A stretch of DNA of 64,000 bases from Cololabis saira (GCF_033807715.1 NC_084590.1:592501-656500); one strand, 5' to 3'. Shown: positions 34,696-49,753, counted from the first letter of the stretch. Notes: generated by a model from the letters alone, not told the origin. Translations and numbers: made by a program.

Positions 34696-35187
34696 GACAC
34701 TCTGTATTGTGTTGCACATGTCAGAATTGACAATACGAGTATACTTGACTTCCCCAACTTTGCTGCGTCTCTGCCCAGTTTTCAGACAATATGGCCGCCC
34801 GTCCTTCTCACACAGCGTGTGCCGTGGTCTGAGCACAGCACCTTGCCGGAAAGTACAGGCGCCTGCTGCTGCAGGGAGCGCCAATATGCCAATTCCCAAC
34901 ACAGTGACATGATAGATAATAGAAAACACTTTTTTTCTTTTTAGTGCTCGTGCCGCTCCCCATGTGTCACGAATAAATGCCGCCCGGTGTGGCTGCCCGG
35001 TTCGCCCGTGTGTGATGTCATCAGATCTGCCGTTGCTAAGCTACAGACAACAACCCAGCATGTTTCTAGCAGTCACATGATTTCATGTATCTCTCTCTCT
35101 GTCACATTTCAAACATTTTAAGTTTGTCAAGTGTTCCACCAGAGAAAACAAACATTAAGAATAGTTTAATGTAAGAGATGCATACAG
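34696..35187. other. crk intron 2; no gene seen
   Basis: Unassigned sequence. Words such as TGTGTGATGTCATCAGATCTGC occur, but no element ends or coding sequence were recognised. Confidence 0.3.
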
Positions 35188-36480
35188 ATCCTCTGCACGA
35201 CCTGCTCTCTGTGAGGCCGATCATAATCTGGTCTTTTTCTCCACCAGTTACAAACGCATCACCCAGACGCAACCTGTAACCAAAAAGGCTGAGGAGGTGG
35301 TCACAGGAAGCCGTAGAAACTCTGCAGGGGCATTTTCAGGCTACAGATTGGGGTGTTCTCTGTGAGCCACATGGAGAATGCATTAATGTGATGACTTAGT
35401 GTGGCTGATTATATCAGCTTCTATGTGGACAACATCATCCCCACAAGAACAGTGAAGTGCTTCCCTAATAACAAACCATGGATCACCAGTGACCCAAAAA
35501 AGATTCTCAATAAGTAAAAAGAGCCCCAGGGGAGAGAGACAGATAATTATTGAGACAGTAAAAAAACAACTGAAAGTCAAGATTAGAGACAACAAGGGGG
35601 TGTATATGAGGAAGCTAGATAAGCAGCTCCAGCAGAAGAATGTAAGAGGTGTGGGGTCGGTGATCAGGTTCGGTTCAGAAACAACCTCAACATCCTTCTC
35701 TCCCGCCCCAGCCAAACAGACCTCCCTTGAGCCACAGCTTCCCTGTCACAACTCAGCTCTTTGTCACACTTTCAATCATGGATCTTGGTGCTGCTCCATC
35801 ATTGTCTTCTACCACAACAGGATATGCTGGGCCTCCTCCACCTCCCCTCCTGCCTGTATGTCTCTAGCAGTCAGTTGAAGAGGCAATTGGAGAGACTGAA
35901 CTAGATCAAGGCTGCAGGTCTGGATAGCGCCAGCCATAGAGTCCTGGAAGCCTGTGTGGATCAGCTATGTGGGATTCAACAGTATCTCATTTCTCCAACC
36001 TTAGCCTGAACCAGAAGAAAATTCCAGTCCTGTGGAAGACTCATCTCTCTCATCTAACTGACTACATACCTGTAGCCCTAACATCCCACATCATGAAAGT
36101 CCTGGAGACACTTTTATTAGCTCATTATACACCTACTTGAACGAACCCACAGTCATCTGGACAAAGCAGCTGGATGTTGTTTATATTCTATACATCTGTC
36201 ATGAAGAGTGCCATCACATCTCCAGTCATTGGGGGAGCAGTATCAGAGCCAGTGACTTATAAAAACTGAACACACTGATAAAGAAGGCTGGCTTGTTCTG
36301 GATTGTTCTGGAGATCCTGGAGCTGGTTGTGCAAAGGAGTATACTTCATAAAATGATCATGGACAACCGCGAGGATCCTCTTCACAACACAGTAATTCAG
36401 CAACAGTCTTCACTCATAGACTTCTTCAGATCCGCTGCAGCACAGACCGCTACAGGACACCCTTTCTGCTGACAGCAATA
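35188..36480 (+). pseudogene. Highly decayed LINE copy
   Basis: Scattered matches to the same LINE protein in all three plus frames: TVKCFPNNKPWITSDPKKIL (35450-35510), then GLDSASHRVLEACVDQLC (about 35918-35972), then HLTDYIPVALTSHIMKVLE (about 36052-36108), and MIMDNREDPLHNTV (about 36353-36395). Stops and indels are frequent throughout, so the copy is old. Order and orientation follow the LINE ORF. Confidence 0.6.
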
Positions 36481-39040
36481 ACTTAGTACAATTAATCTTT
36501 GAAGAGTATTAAATCGTGAAAATGCAACCATTCATTTCCCTTCTGGAATAATTAAGTATTTTTTAACTGACTTTGAATTAGATGAATCGTAAAACTGGCC
36601 TTTCCACCACTTTTGGCTGTATTTATTTTCCTCCAAATTTTGCTAAGTAAAAGTCTCCAACTGTATTATACAAAAATATACAAACTTGATCAACAAACTT
36701 TGATTTTCTTCAGAAAAAAAAACTAAACTGTCACATCCCTGAAAAAATTCAGAAAAAAAAACACCCTTAAAAAAAAAATGTGGACCATTTTGCATGCAAG
36801 CTGGAGTCGCAAAACATTGACCACCATTAACCACCCCGAACACAAACAGAACCACCTCAGATAGAACCATAACCACCTCAAACGCACAAATAAATGGGCA
36901 GTTGGCATGCACATATCAAAAATGTCCTGATTTTTTTTTGTTATTCTTGTCAGTGGCAGCACATATTGCAATGGGCTCAATAGCGCCACCTACTTCATGT
37001 TTTTCGACGAGCCCGACAATATGCTTTGTGTCTGTTGTATCAGAATAAGACCTACAAAAATGTCTCTTGGACCCATGCTCTAACTCAAACAGGAAATCCA
37101 GCATTTTGAACAGAAAATATAATTTTTCATGTATTTTGGTCATTTCCAGGTCTCGTACTTTAACAATTTGATCAGATTGGATCAAAACCTTTTTTGTACA
37201 ATCTTCTAGACACATGGTAGACACTAAAAGTTTTTACCAGAGGGCTTGACCGTAATGATGCGGCGAAGTTTGAGGTCATTTTGTAGACTCTCTATGAAAC
37301 AACAATTGGGTGCAACTCAGCCATACAGTCTTTGATCTGGTCCACAACTGATGTGTATGATTATAGTCTGAGCCTGAAGACATCTACGTATGGTGGAATA
37401 TTTAGGATTGATTGTAGTGCCACCTGCTTGCAACAGGAAATGTAATGTTTCCTATTATGCATCCAGGCTAAAAGCGAGATAAGCCGATACATCTCAAACC
37501 TGGTCAAACAGTAGACAAAGTTCAGAGTTTTGCCATGAACATAAAAGTTGTTCTAACTTGCACATACTTTGTCCAATCTGACTCAAAGGTCGTGCATTTA
37601 ATGAAGCTTTAATGAAGCTTCCATTCTGAACAAGTGGATATGACAATCTTGGATGAACTCCATAGCGCCACCTTCTGATGAAAGGACAATGTTTTTTTTG
37701 CCACATTATGTCCTGTAATTACGCCGCGCTTAATAAAGATCAGCCTGAAATTAGTACTGAATGTACACAAAACTGTCACCTAACACTTAAAGTTCCATGG
37801 ATTTACAACTAAGGTGCTTGTGTCATTCGCCATGAAACAGGAAGTTGATGTTTTTGCCACACACACACACGACAAAAATTCATTAAAAAAAAATCACCTC
37901 TTTAATCCTGGGAGGAGAGATTCAAGGATCACATTCCTTTCACAAAAAGCGATAGAGAAGTTATTCCAATTTGCCCATGCCTTGTCCAATCTGAACCAAT
38001 ATTTGTATATTTAAGGGAACTTCCATTCTGAACAAGAATCCGGGATTCCCCTTCATTTTGTCACATTATGTCCTGTATTTACGATGTGCTTCATCAGATC
38101 ATCCTGAGATTATGTGCCTTATGTCATTTGCCATGAAACAGGAAATGGATGGTTTTGAAATTCATTCAAAACTCTTTTTGTCCTTGAGAGGGGAGATTCA
38201 AGGATCAGATCCCATTCACCAAGGTCAAAATTTCATAGACTTCAACATAGAACTTCATCACTCTATACTTTTGAGAATGTTAAATCATACCGAATATTAT
38301 ATCACTTAGTTCAATAAATCCTGTGAGTTTCGTTCAGATCAGTCAAATGTTAAATATACAGTTACATTTTTAAATTTTGGATACAAAACATATATTTTTA
38401 TGACATTTAATTCTTGATTCACTGTCACCGAAGTTAGGGGAAATATATCTCTAGATGTCAGAATGATTCCTAAATTTATACAGAATTTTACAAACTTTTG
38501 AACTTTGATGAATTTCTTTAACCATTATAGAAATATTTGCTGTTTACAATCAGCAGAGAAGCAGGGGCAGATATAACATTTTTGGGTCTTACACCGTGTT
38601 AATGGTCGTAACTCAGCCATACATTGTTTAATGTGGCCCAAATTTGGTGCATATGATTGGAGTCCAACTTTGAACACATCTGCAGGAAATGGTTTAGTGC
38701 CACTGGCTGGCACCAAGAAACATGCATTGTATTACATTTTGCATTGTCCGAGAGACTTCAGATTTTCTGTGTGTGATCAGAGTTGTGCTCCCCCTCACAG
38801 AAATAATGAGGATGATGCCTCACAGAAATAATGATGATGATGCCTCACAGAAATAATAGTTAGTGTACATTTAATGGGCAAAGTCTTTCCATAATAATGT
38901 AATTACCTCAAAATATTTGTTTCCCTTGAAAATATGGAACAGTTGCATGTCCTTTTGGGTTTAAAACCTGACTGCAAATATTTTCAGTCAAACTTTCAAG
39001 CAAAGTCCTTATATGTGTATAAAAAGTTGAAAAAAAAAAC
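36481..39040. mobile_element. Decayed repeat rich in 'AGCGCCACCT...AACAGGAAAT' phrases
   Basis: Phrases ATAGCGCCACCTACTTCATG, GTGCCACCTGCTTGCAACAG, GAACTCCATAGCGCCACCTT, CATGAAACAGGAAGTTGATG, CATGAAACAGGAAATGGATG and GTGCCACTGGCTGGCACCAA recur every few hundred bases with 'TTTGTCCAATCTGA' words. This is the texture of a large teleost repeat also present at 46.1-47.3 kb, here old and with no identified ends. Short open frames in it are not credible genes. Confidence 0.45.
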
Positions 39041-39056
39041 CATTAATGATTTTTCT

Positions 39057-39573
39057 TTTTTTTAAAAATATTTTTATCCCGGTTTTTTCCCCATTTTATC
39101 ACCCAGTGCTCCTACCTGACAGTCCTGGGCATTGCCATCCTCTACCAACCCCGGGAGGGCCCTGCACTGAGCTCAGGTCTCCTCCTTAACCTGAGGAGTG
39201 AGCAGGCCGCATCTTTTCACCAGATAGGGTGGGGTTTCTGCAGCCGGACGTAGCGCATGGAAGGATCACGTTATTCCGGCCAGATCCTCCCCACCCCATC
39301 TGGCGCCCCGGTTGGCCAGAGGGGGCATGTGTAGCCCAGGACTGTGTGCATGTTTTTGTGAGGGTAGCTCACCTTGCTACCCAAGGGAACACGGGGAGAA
39401 TATGCAAACTCCACACAGAAAGATCCTTTCGCCAACCCCACCCAGGGTGTGGGCACTGAAGTCATGGGGAAACTAACACGCACTTCAGCGCCCACAGCGT
39501 CCCCGGCGGGAATTGAACCAAGGACCTTCTTGCTGTGAGACGGCTGCACTACCTGCTGCGCCACCGTGCCCCA
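39057..39573 (-). mobile_element. tRNA-derived SINE (517 bp) with 16-bp target duplication
   Basis: The 16-bp direct repeat CATTAATGATTTTTCT stands at 39041-39056 and 39574-39589. On the minus strand the element starts TGGGGCACGGTGGCGCAGCA. It has RNA polymerase III promoter boxes A (TGGCGCAGCAGGT, 39563-39551) and B (GGTTCAATTCC, 39519-39509), spaced as in a tRNA. The body includes GTGTGGAGTTTGCATATTCT, known from several vertebrate SINEs, and the element ends in an A/T-rich tail at 39057-39075. The perfect duplication indicates a fairly recent insertion. Confidence 0.88.
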
Positions 39574-39589
39574 CATTAATGATTTTTCT

Positions 39590-40762
39590 AAAGCATGACA
39601 ATTATTTGTTTATTAAATGAAACGTGAGATAAAAGTGAACAAAAAGGAAAACAAAGCAGTTTACAACAGAAAACTAGAGATGCACCGATCGATCGGCAAC
39701 CGATCGGTATCGGCCCAATAATGGCCCTATCGGATTTGATCGGATATCGGAAAATAATAGTTCAAACCGGGCCGATCTGATGACGTTTACAACAACAAAC
39801 CGCCGCCAGCATTGCGATCCCAGATCTCAGACCCAGGTCTCCCAAGGGGGCGTGGCCCGGCCACGCCCCCTGATTATAAAATCCTGATTATAAAATCATT
39901 TCAACACAACGAAGCTGATAGGACATTTGAAAGTTTCTCACACGAAGGAGTATATTGAGTTGTCCTTGTTGGCTGCCGCTAAGGCAGAGGAGCGCAGCAA
40001 CGCCGCTAACTCACCCATAACAGAGACCTATAAACGACAGCAACAACAGCAACAAAAATAAAGAACTACATGGCTTTCTGTTGGAGAAGACATCGGGTTT
40101 AAACGCATAGTTAGCTGCTTGGATCCACGCTGCAGAGTCCTAAATATTTCACTGATGAATGCCCGCCCGAGCTATCACACTATATACAGTCAAATGAGAA
40201 TCTCAATCAAAAACAGTACACACAAAACACTTCCAGTGCAGTTCTTTAGAAATTATTTTTTTTAACTCCTCTGCTATTCTTCAACCACACATTGCATCTA
40301 ACGTAGTCCGCCGAAGCATCGTTCCACTTGTTTCTTTGAATGTTTTGCCAGCATCAACAGAGTGTATCACATTTAAGTAGTATTTCAGACCCGTGAAACT
40401 GCAATAATAATAATAATAATAATAATAAGACAGTTCAGCATAGCAGTGGTTACACTTTGGCTCTGTCGACTGCGCCGTCTTTAAAATGAAAATGTAAAAG
40501 TTCTGAACCGTTCTCTATGTTTATTTATCCCGCTATCTTCCTCTCTTTTCTTTTCTGACGGTTTCCATTTCCTGTGAGCAGTGCAGCAATAAGCACCATT
40601 CTAGGCTCAACACAACGGACTTTTACTAAATAAAAGCCAGAGAGCAATGGACGTTTACAATAAAACAATAAATAATAAAAACTGCATAGAGAGAAAAATA
40701 ATTGTCAACGATAACGAATTTAGATTAATGCATTAACGTGCTCAGCCATTACACACGCACAC

Positions 40763-40811
<49 letters not shown>

Positions 40812-40844
40812 CAACACACTTATACACACATACACTCACACATA
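39590..40844. mobile_element. hAT-like fragment (TAGAGATGCACCGATCGATC) and flanks
   Basis: CTAGAGATGCACCGATCGAT at about 39674, followed by CGGTATCGGCCC and TCGGATATCGGAAAATAATA, is the left end of a very common teleost hAT group. No matching right end was found. The interior (40000-40700) has no open transposase frame. An (AT)n tract occupies 40766-40804. Confidence 0.5.
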
Positions 40845-41583
40845 CAGTGGATACAAAAATTCTACACACCCCTGTTCCGATGCCAGGTTTTTGTCATGTA
40901 AAAACATTATTTTTAGTGTGACCTATAACCTGTGCAACACAATTGAAAATCAAACAGAAATATTTCAGGGAGGTAAAGTAAAAATAAACTGAGATAATAT
41001 GGTTGCATAAATCTGCACACCCTTTTATAACTGGGGATGTGGCTGTGTTCAAATGTAATCATGTACATTCAAACTCATGTTAAATTGGAGTCAGCACACA
41101 CCTGTCACCAAATAAAGTGCTTCTGATCAACCCCAAATAAAGTTCAGCGGTTCTAGGAGGCTTTTCCTGACAGCTTTGTAGTCACATCTTCCAGCACAAG
41201 CCATGATCTGCAGAGAGCTTCCAAAGCATCAGAGAGATCTCATCATTCAAAGATGTCAGTCAGGTGAAGGCTACAAAAGAACTTCCCAGGAATGAAATAT
41301 ACCATGGAACACAGTGAAGACCGTCATCATCAAGTGGAGAAAATATGGCACAACAGTGACATTACCGTCCGTAATACTGCCGTCCAAAATTGATAAGACG
41401 AGAAGAAAACTGGTTAGGGAGGCTGCCAAGAGGCCGACAGCAACACTGAAAAAGCTGCAGGAATTTCTGGCAAGTACTGGCTGTGTAGTACAGGTGACAA
41501 AAATCTCCCATCTTCTTCATATGTGTCAAGATGGAACCCTTATCATGCAAAGAAAAAGATCCAAAAATGGCCAGTTTTCATAT
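40845..41583 (+). mobile_element. Tc1-like transposon, left part
   Basis: It begins after TA (40843-40844) with CAGTGGATACAAAAATTCTA and runs through a degenerate transposase start. The right part is missing or replaced; a hAT element entered at 41591. Confidence 0.65.
41203..41530 (+). pseudogene. Tc1-like transposase N-terminal fragment
   Basis: From ATG at 41203: MICRELPKHQRDLIIQRCQS, GEGYKRTSQE, then a stop (TGA, about 41293), then NTVKTVIIKWRKYGTTVTLP and RRKLVREAAKRPTATLKKLQ. This is the paired-like helix-turn-helix DNA-binding region of teleost Tc1 transposases. The GRPR-like linker (LPSKID) is worn. The DDE catalytic domain is absent. Dead by a stop and by truncation. Confidence 0.8.
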
Positions 41584-41591
41584 ATTGGTAC

Positions 41592-44591
41592 TAGGAGTGG
41601 GCGATATGGCCCTAAAATATCACGACATTTCAAGCAATTTTGGTGATATGACACAATATTTTTATTAATATGACATTTTCAAAATATTTTAATTTCAAAG
41701 AACATGCAATTGTACACAATTAAGTGTTATGACTGTATTTGTCAGCATAAAACACATATGCACTTAAAATATTAAACGTCAAAGACTGTTCACTGCAGTA
41801 AAAGAACAAATAACAAAAACAACCCTCAACATGTCACAAACAAGTTTGTCTTCAAATATTCAGCATAAAATTGTAAGGAGGCAGTTTCAGCTCTTTCTGT
41901 TAATCCTGAAGTGCTTGCTGCCTCTTCCAGCTGAAAGAAAACATACTTACGATCTTCTTGCAAACTCCCACAGCAATGTCAATCCTCGGGTCTTTGACTT
42001 CTCTCTGCATCAGTGAGTGAGCGAGGGCAAGAGTGAGATTTTTTTAAATTATTTTAGCATGAAAAATATTTTTTTTTCTTCCATTTGTGTGATTAGCATT
42101 TCAGTGAAAATGAACAAACATTTTTACAATATTATTTTAGTGTTAAGAAGTGTCAATGTTAAGTTTGATCATTTTCTTTGAGCGTTTACATGGGAAGTTG
42201 AATTCCTCTTTAATTCAGAATTAAAATTTAATCCGATTTAAAATGAGTAAAAATTACCATGTAAACACCTAATTCCGAATGAAAATGGCCTTTCCGAATT
42301 AAACTTAATCCCGAAGTAAGTGGCTGGTTTATTCTGATTTTAAATCCTAATAGAATAATTCCGTGATCATGTTTACACTCATTCCTCTTTAATTAATTCT
42401 TTGTTTCTGCTCGTTCCCTGCCCGTCTGTCTCCATGACGCTTATATTCCACGCTGGGCTGGTTTTCCAAACAAAGTTTCAAGATGGCAGCACGCAGTAAA
42501 CGCTGGTCAAGAGCAGAGACCATTTATTTAATAAAAAGAAATCATTAAAAGAACAGATGGAAACAGGAAACATAAAACTTGTGAGCTTTTCAAAGTTGTA
42601 GCGGCTAAGTTTGTTTTTCTTCCGGTAGTTTAATTTCCGGTCCGCCCCCCTATCCAATCAGAACCTTCCCAACCCCCAGACCTGTAGAGGAATTGGAGAA
42701 AGACCATCAAACATGTTTTCCATGTAAACCTTAATTTGGAATTACTATTTCCATGTAAACTCGAAGGAAAATAGTTTATCGTAATAATTAATTCTAAATT
42801 AAAAAACATCATGTAACCGTGGCCTTTTTGTAGTTGAGCAGGCCATGTTATCTGATGACATCGCCTACAGTACCCAAAAGCTTAGCATTGTTACAGCATG
42901 CGCATAACAGTTCAAGTTGTTGATACTTGGGAACAGTCATAAATTGTGTTTCTATTACCCTTTTGCACAAAGGAAACATAGAATGAATGATAGAGGTAGC
43001 TCTGAGGGGGTTGGCGTTTCAATGGAAGCGTGTTTTTCTAATAAACATAAAGCTTGTATCTCATCCTGCGAGACATCTCTTCAAAAGAAAATCTCAACAT
43101 TGAAGAAGATGGACAAAAACATCTTTAGTCTTTGACAAATTATTGCGACCCCCACTACGGCTGTTAAGAAACTGCAAGATGATAAAGGCAGCAGATGATC
43201 AATGAAATTATTATTCAGAGGTAAAGCCCCTAATGTAATGCATAATGAATAAGACGTGTTAAAGCACAACTTCATCGTATTAATGAGGCCAAAAACAGCT
43301 GGGAACTAGATTTTGATTACTTTAAATTTGACAGGCTACATCGCCTTCAGCGCGGCTAGAGACATGGAAATGCAGTAAAAGAGCTTCCATTACACTTTTG
43401 CATTAAAGTGAATTATCAAATCGCCTGAAAAACCACCTCCTGGAACCGCAATAAGGTTTTTGCAAAATTTGGGAGTTTTTTCAAATTTGGGTTTGGTGAA
43501 AAAATGTGGGTTTTGCGCAAATCTAGAGGTAATGGAAACCTGATTATAGACTCAGCAGTTCATTAATAAAATATGAAAGTACAACACATGGGATCGTGAA
43601 GTAATAGATGGATACAAACTTACCGATGGCAATTTGAAGATGATGCCCAAAGCATGATAGTCTTGTCCAGTCATTCAGTCTGACAGCTTTTTGAAAACAT
43701 TTGCCCCGCTATCTGCATTAATGCACATTTGTTTCTTTTCGTTTAAATTCCACATCTGGAGAAAGTCCATCAAACTGTGGGGAATACCCCCCCCCCCGGA
43801 GTGTTTGTTGGGGACATAACTCGTCTCAAAGGGGGCATTATGAAGCTTCTACTCCCCATGGATGTAGTGAACGGTCAGCTTAGATAGGCCTTTCTCGTTC
43901 TACTTGAGCGTGAATAAGTCCATGGTGGAAGCGTAGTCGTCTGCAGAGCTCAGGGAGAGGGCAACCTTATATTATGGAACTGTTCTCTATATAGAGCCAG
44001 GAGAAATATGTCCTTGATGGGCTGTCATGTCTTGGGTCCAGCTTTTCAACGAGCTTTCTTTTGCCAAACAAATGGTGACTGCTTCAAGGTTGTCTTTCCA
44101 GCGTTTGCTTTTGTTGTCATACAAAGTACATCTAGTAAAATATGCAGCGACGTCATTTTGAACAAACGCACTGTTTTGTGTTGTGGCTAGCATTAGCCAC
44201 TGAGCACTTCTCTTGAGCTTTTACACACCGCTTATTGGGTCGGGTGCTTGTGTCTGAGCTGTTGAAATAATTTCGATGCATTTCCTCCTTTTGTTAATAC
44301 AGTCTTCTTGCATTGTTCGTTCTGTTCCTCTGTATTCACGCCACTTTCACACCACCGAAGTCGCTCCATTTCTGGGAATTAACTCTTCCTCTAAACTTTT
44401 TTCAGCCATGCTTGCTCTCCACTGCTGTTCTTGCGTCCAGGTGAGAATCATTTGCGACATGCTGCATAAGTGTACGTGAAATGCATTACATCATTATGTC
44501 AACAAGTCAGAATACCGCGATATGAAATCTTCATACCTTATTAATAATTGTACCTGTATTATCGTGAACAATACGACTTGGCCCACCCCTA
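41592..44591. mobile_element. hAT element, 3000 bp, with 8-bp target duplication
   Basis: The ends are TAGGAGTGGGCGATATGG and, inverted, TAGGGGTGGGCCAAGTCG. The 8-bp direct repeat ATTGGTAC flanks it (41584-41591 and 44592-44599). The ends resemble those of the element at 10444-11099 (TAGGGCTGGGCGATAT), so both belong to one hAT group. The interior has no intact transposase; a MITE-like foldback lies at 42184-42830 and a C-run at 43788-43797. It sits in crk intron 2, about 420 bp from exon 2. Confidence 0.9.
42184..42830. mobile_element. MITE-like foldback sequence inside the hAT element
   Basis: GTTTACATGGGAAGTTGAAT with TTAATTCAGAATTAAA on the left is mirrored by TTAATTTGGAATTACTATTT and CATGTAAACTCGAAGG on the right, ending ACATCATGTAACCGTGGCC. 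Repeated 'CATGTAAAC' words in both orientations mark this teleost MITE type. Exact ends are uncertain. Confidence 0.5.
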
Positions 44592-44599
44592 ATTGGTAC

Positions 44600-46085
<1,486 letters not shown>

Positions 46086-46110
46086 AGGGCCCGAGCACTT
46101 AAGGTGCGGG

Positions 46111-46582
46111 TATGGTTCTGCGTCACACACACGCGGAGCACACGGCGCACCCGTGACGCCATCACGAATCGTTCAGAGTTCACCGTCTCTCCATTTGGTC
46201 GCGGTGCAGTACCCCCCGCGGCCACTAGTTAGCGATCTTTTTCTGAATGGTTTATCCGACTTTTTCCGGTCACAGTAAATCAAAGAAATAAGGACAACTA
46301 TTGTGCAAAAAACAAAAACAAAAAAAATCACATATAAACGAAGAAAAAAGCCCTGGAAGTTCACTACTGATTCAAACCGGAAACCGGAAATGCTTCTCTT
46401 TCAAACGAACCAATCACAGCCCTCTCGGTCTGCGTGTGGTCGGCGTCTCCTCGACGCGTAGTTACAATTTTCGGGAGGTGCACGTCAGTGACGGCGCATA
46501 TGACGGCGTGTCCTCTGCGTGTACAAAAACCACACGCCGTAGGCACGGCGTCGTTTTGACGCAGAACCATAATTCAGCCTTT
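46111..46582. mobile_element. MITE with TATGGTTCTGCGTCA ends
   Basis: The left end TATGGTTCTGCGTCA is matched on the right by TGACGCAGAACCATA (about 46556-46570), followed by ATTCAGCCTTTA, the outer part of the 3229-3363 MITE ends. On the left that outer part is missing or replaced. GC-rich subterminal stretches (GCGGAGCACACGGCGC, CACGCCGTAGGCACGGCG) are like those of the smaller copy. Confidence 0.6.
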
Positions 46583-46610
46583 ACAGTGCCCTATTGTATC
46601 TGTGGGAATT

Positions 46611-46614
46611 TTCT

Positions 46615-46653
<39 letters not shown>
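46611..46653. repeat. (CTTT)n microsatellite
   Basis: About ten CTTT units at a TTCTTCTTTC site inside the large repeat. Confidence 0.95.
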
Positions 46654-47335
46654 CCGGCTCAACAGCGCCCCCTAGAAAACTTTGTGCCTCAAGCCCCACA
46701 ATACGGTTTGACGTACATGCACGAAAATCGGTACACACCTGTATCATGTCGCAACTTAAAGAAAAGTCTCTTGGCGCCATGGCCCAAACCGAACAGGAAG
46801 TCGGCGCAATTTATGCCATTTCCTCGGCAGTTAATACGGCCCGAACCGTAACGTGCACCCAGGTGTGTTATACATCAAAATATCCTCATCAAAAGCATCC
46901 TGCGACGACGCGCATTACTTTTCGCAGTCAAAAGCGTTACCGTGGCAACGATAGAAGCCAAAAAGCGCGCCCCCCCTTCGTTTGATTGGTCCATATTTGA
47001 TAGTTCCTACTTTCTGCCATAACTTTTGAATGGTTTGACATAAAGACTCGTGCGTAGTGTCATCAGACTCGGTTTTGAGTACTTGACCTTCATTGGCCTG
47101 AATTAGCCCCGCCCCTTCTTCTGATTGGTCGATATGTGATAGTTCCTACTTTCTGCCATAACTTTTGAATGGTTTGGTATAGAGAGTCGTGGCTGGTGTC
47201 ATCCACTAAATGTTCAGGCCTGAAGAATCTACATGCAAGTCATACAAGCTTCCACTGCAGCCTGAACGTGCACAGGGGTGTGAGGGCCCGTTCATCGCTG
47301 CTTGCAACTTTAATTATTATTATTATTGTTATTAT

Positions 47336-47453
47336 TATTAGATTAAATTCAACTTTATTGTCATTGCACATGTCAAAAGTACAGGGCAACGAAATGCAGT
47401 TAGCATCTAACCAGAAGTGCTTATGCAGTGAAATAAACACACACACACATATA

Positions 47454-47533
<80 letters not shown>

Positions 47534-47740
47534 TAGTGCAGATTAATAAATAACTGTTGTTTTAAGGTGCAGGTCCGATATGAATGAATGATAATATATA
47601 TTATGAACTGATGAGTTGTGATTATATGATTTACACAGATTGAAATACAGTATATACATGAGTGTGGAGGTATTTACAGTAGTGCAAGGAGGTAGTTAAA
47701 AGGTAAAAAGGTCAAAAGTCCAGTGCAATTCTATTATGTA
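47336..47740 (-). mobile_element. LINE 3' region with (TA)n expansion
   Basis: GATTAAATTCAACTTTATTG TCATTGCACATGTC on the plus strand is, on the minus strand, the usual LINE terminus '...CAATGACAATAAAGTTGAAT'. CAACGAAATGCAGTTAGCAT and GTGCAAGGAGGTAGTT belong to the same 3' UTR. It is interrupted by a (TA)n tract of about 75 bp (47452-47528). Confidence 0.55.
47452..47528. repeat. (TA)n microsatellite
   Basis: Pure TA run within the LINE 3' region in crk intron 1. Confidence 0.95.
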
Positions 47741-47814
47741 CATTATTATTATATAGCGCCAAACTAAATAATGTCTTGCTGTCTGGCCCATACTGGAGAT
47801 GGGAAAAGGCATTA

Positions 47815-48470
<656 letters not shown>

Positions 48471-48654
48471 CAAAAGCGTCTTGTTAAATAAATTATGACG
48501 GCGTTAAACTCTCGATTTAATCTAAAATATATATATATATTATTATATTATATAATAATTATAATTATGTATATATTTTTATAATTATAATTTACGATTA
48601 TCATATTCAGAAACACAATGCCTTTATCTGAAACCTCGACTCGTTTACATTATA

Positions 48655-49021
48655 CAGGACTGTCTCAGAAAATTTGAATATTGTGATTTTCTGTAATGCA
48701 ATTACAAAAACAAAAATGTCATACATTCTGGATTCATTACAAATCAACTGAAATATTCCAAGCCTTTTATTATTTTAATATTGCTGATCATGGCTTACAG
48801 TTTAAGAAAACTCAAATATCCTATCTCAAAAAATGTGAATATTCTGGGAATCTTAATCTTAAACTGTAAACCATAATCAGCAATATTAAAATAATAAAAG
48901 GCTTGCAATATTTCAGTTGATTTGTAATGAATCCAGAATGTAGGACATTTTTGTTTTTTTAATTGCATTACAGAAAATAAAGAACTTTATCACAATATTC
49001 TATTTTTCTGAGACAGTCCTG
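48655..49021. mobile_element. Mariner-type palindromic MITE, 367 bp, TA target duplication
   Basis: It begins CAGGACTGTCTCAGAAAATT, ends CTGAGACAGTCCTG and is flanked by TA on both sides (48653-48654, 49022-49023). The arms are complementary for about 150 bp. No coding sequence. Half of the same element lies at 15793-15944. Confidence 0.9.
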
Positions 49022-49753
49022 TAATACATTTGCATGTTTACATCTCACAAAGAGAGAGGGGGGGGGTTATGGATGCTATGGTTTCATTTTTTAGCGACAG
49101 CCAGCAAATTTTGTCCTCGTGCCATTGAAGGGCATGCCTTTTGTGTGTGGGTTTTTATTAAATGATTCCACTTGATTACAAGCAACGTTATGATTGCGCT
49201 TAACGTGTATAAAATGTTTAATAAAATCTTTCAACTTTATTAATGAAGCGAAAGTGACTAGTTTGTTGCAATTTGCATCATCAACAACTAGGTGTCAGTG
49301 AAATACTGTCTTCAGTTCTTCATACCCGACTGTTGTGGTTTGCCACGCACGTCTGATATGCATAATATAATATAATACTGCAACGTGAGGCTTCGATAGG
49401 TGGAAATAATCAGACACTCTTCATGAGAGAAAACAGCAGAGAGCGTGAGAGAGTTGGCTCTCCAGCAGAACTTTTACTGAAGCTCCCGGCATCAGAAGTC
49501 ACCATGACAACAACAACTTCCTTCTTTCTGACCCCATGTGACTAAACCAACCAATCAGGAGCCAGGAATGACCTTACCGAGGAAACGTACAACAAGAAGG
49601 TAAAACCAAATAAACACATTCAAAAGAGTGTTTTAACTAATGTCTGTGCTGGTATAAACATCTGAATATGTAAACATTTAAATAATAAAGCACAAATGCA
49701 TAGCTAATTAACTACATAAACATTGTAAATATATTTTCTTGCTAAATTAACTT
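49022..49753. other. No gene seen upstream of crk
   Basis: Contains a G-run at 49059-49068 and GAGAGAAAACAGCAGAGAGC at about 49425. An LTR remnant is possible but there is no second copy. Nothing else was recognised. Confidence 0.3.

Larger units (their letters stand above)
46086..47325. mobile_element. Large teleost repeat 'GGGCCCGAGCAC ... GGGCCCGTTCATCG' in crk intron 1
   Basis: The left end is ATTAGGGCCCGAGCACTTAA and the right end is GTGAGGGCCCGTTCATCGCT followed by GCTTGCAACTTTAATTATTA. Inside are AACAGCGCCCCCTAGAAAAC, two near copies of TTCCTACTTTCTGCCATAAC plus TTTTGAATGGTTTG (47005-47036 and 47142-47173), and 'ATTGGTCxATATxTGATAG' words. This sequence type is widespread in teleost genomes. 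I cannot place it in a superfamily. A MITE (46111-46582) and a (CTTT)n tract have entered it. Confidence 0.6.

Noticed and set aside
49378..49620. Solo LTR upstream of crk
   Set aside because: Word composition is LTR-like, but no second copy, clear TG..CA boundaries or target duplication could be shown in the window.
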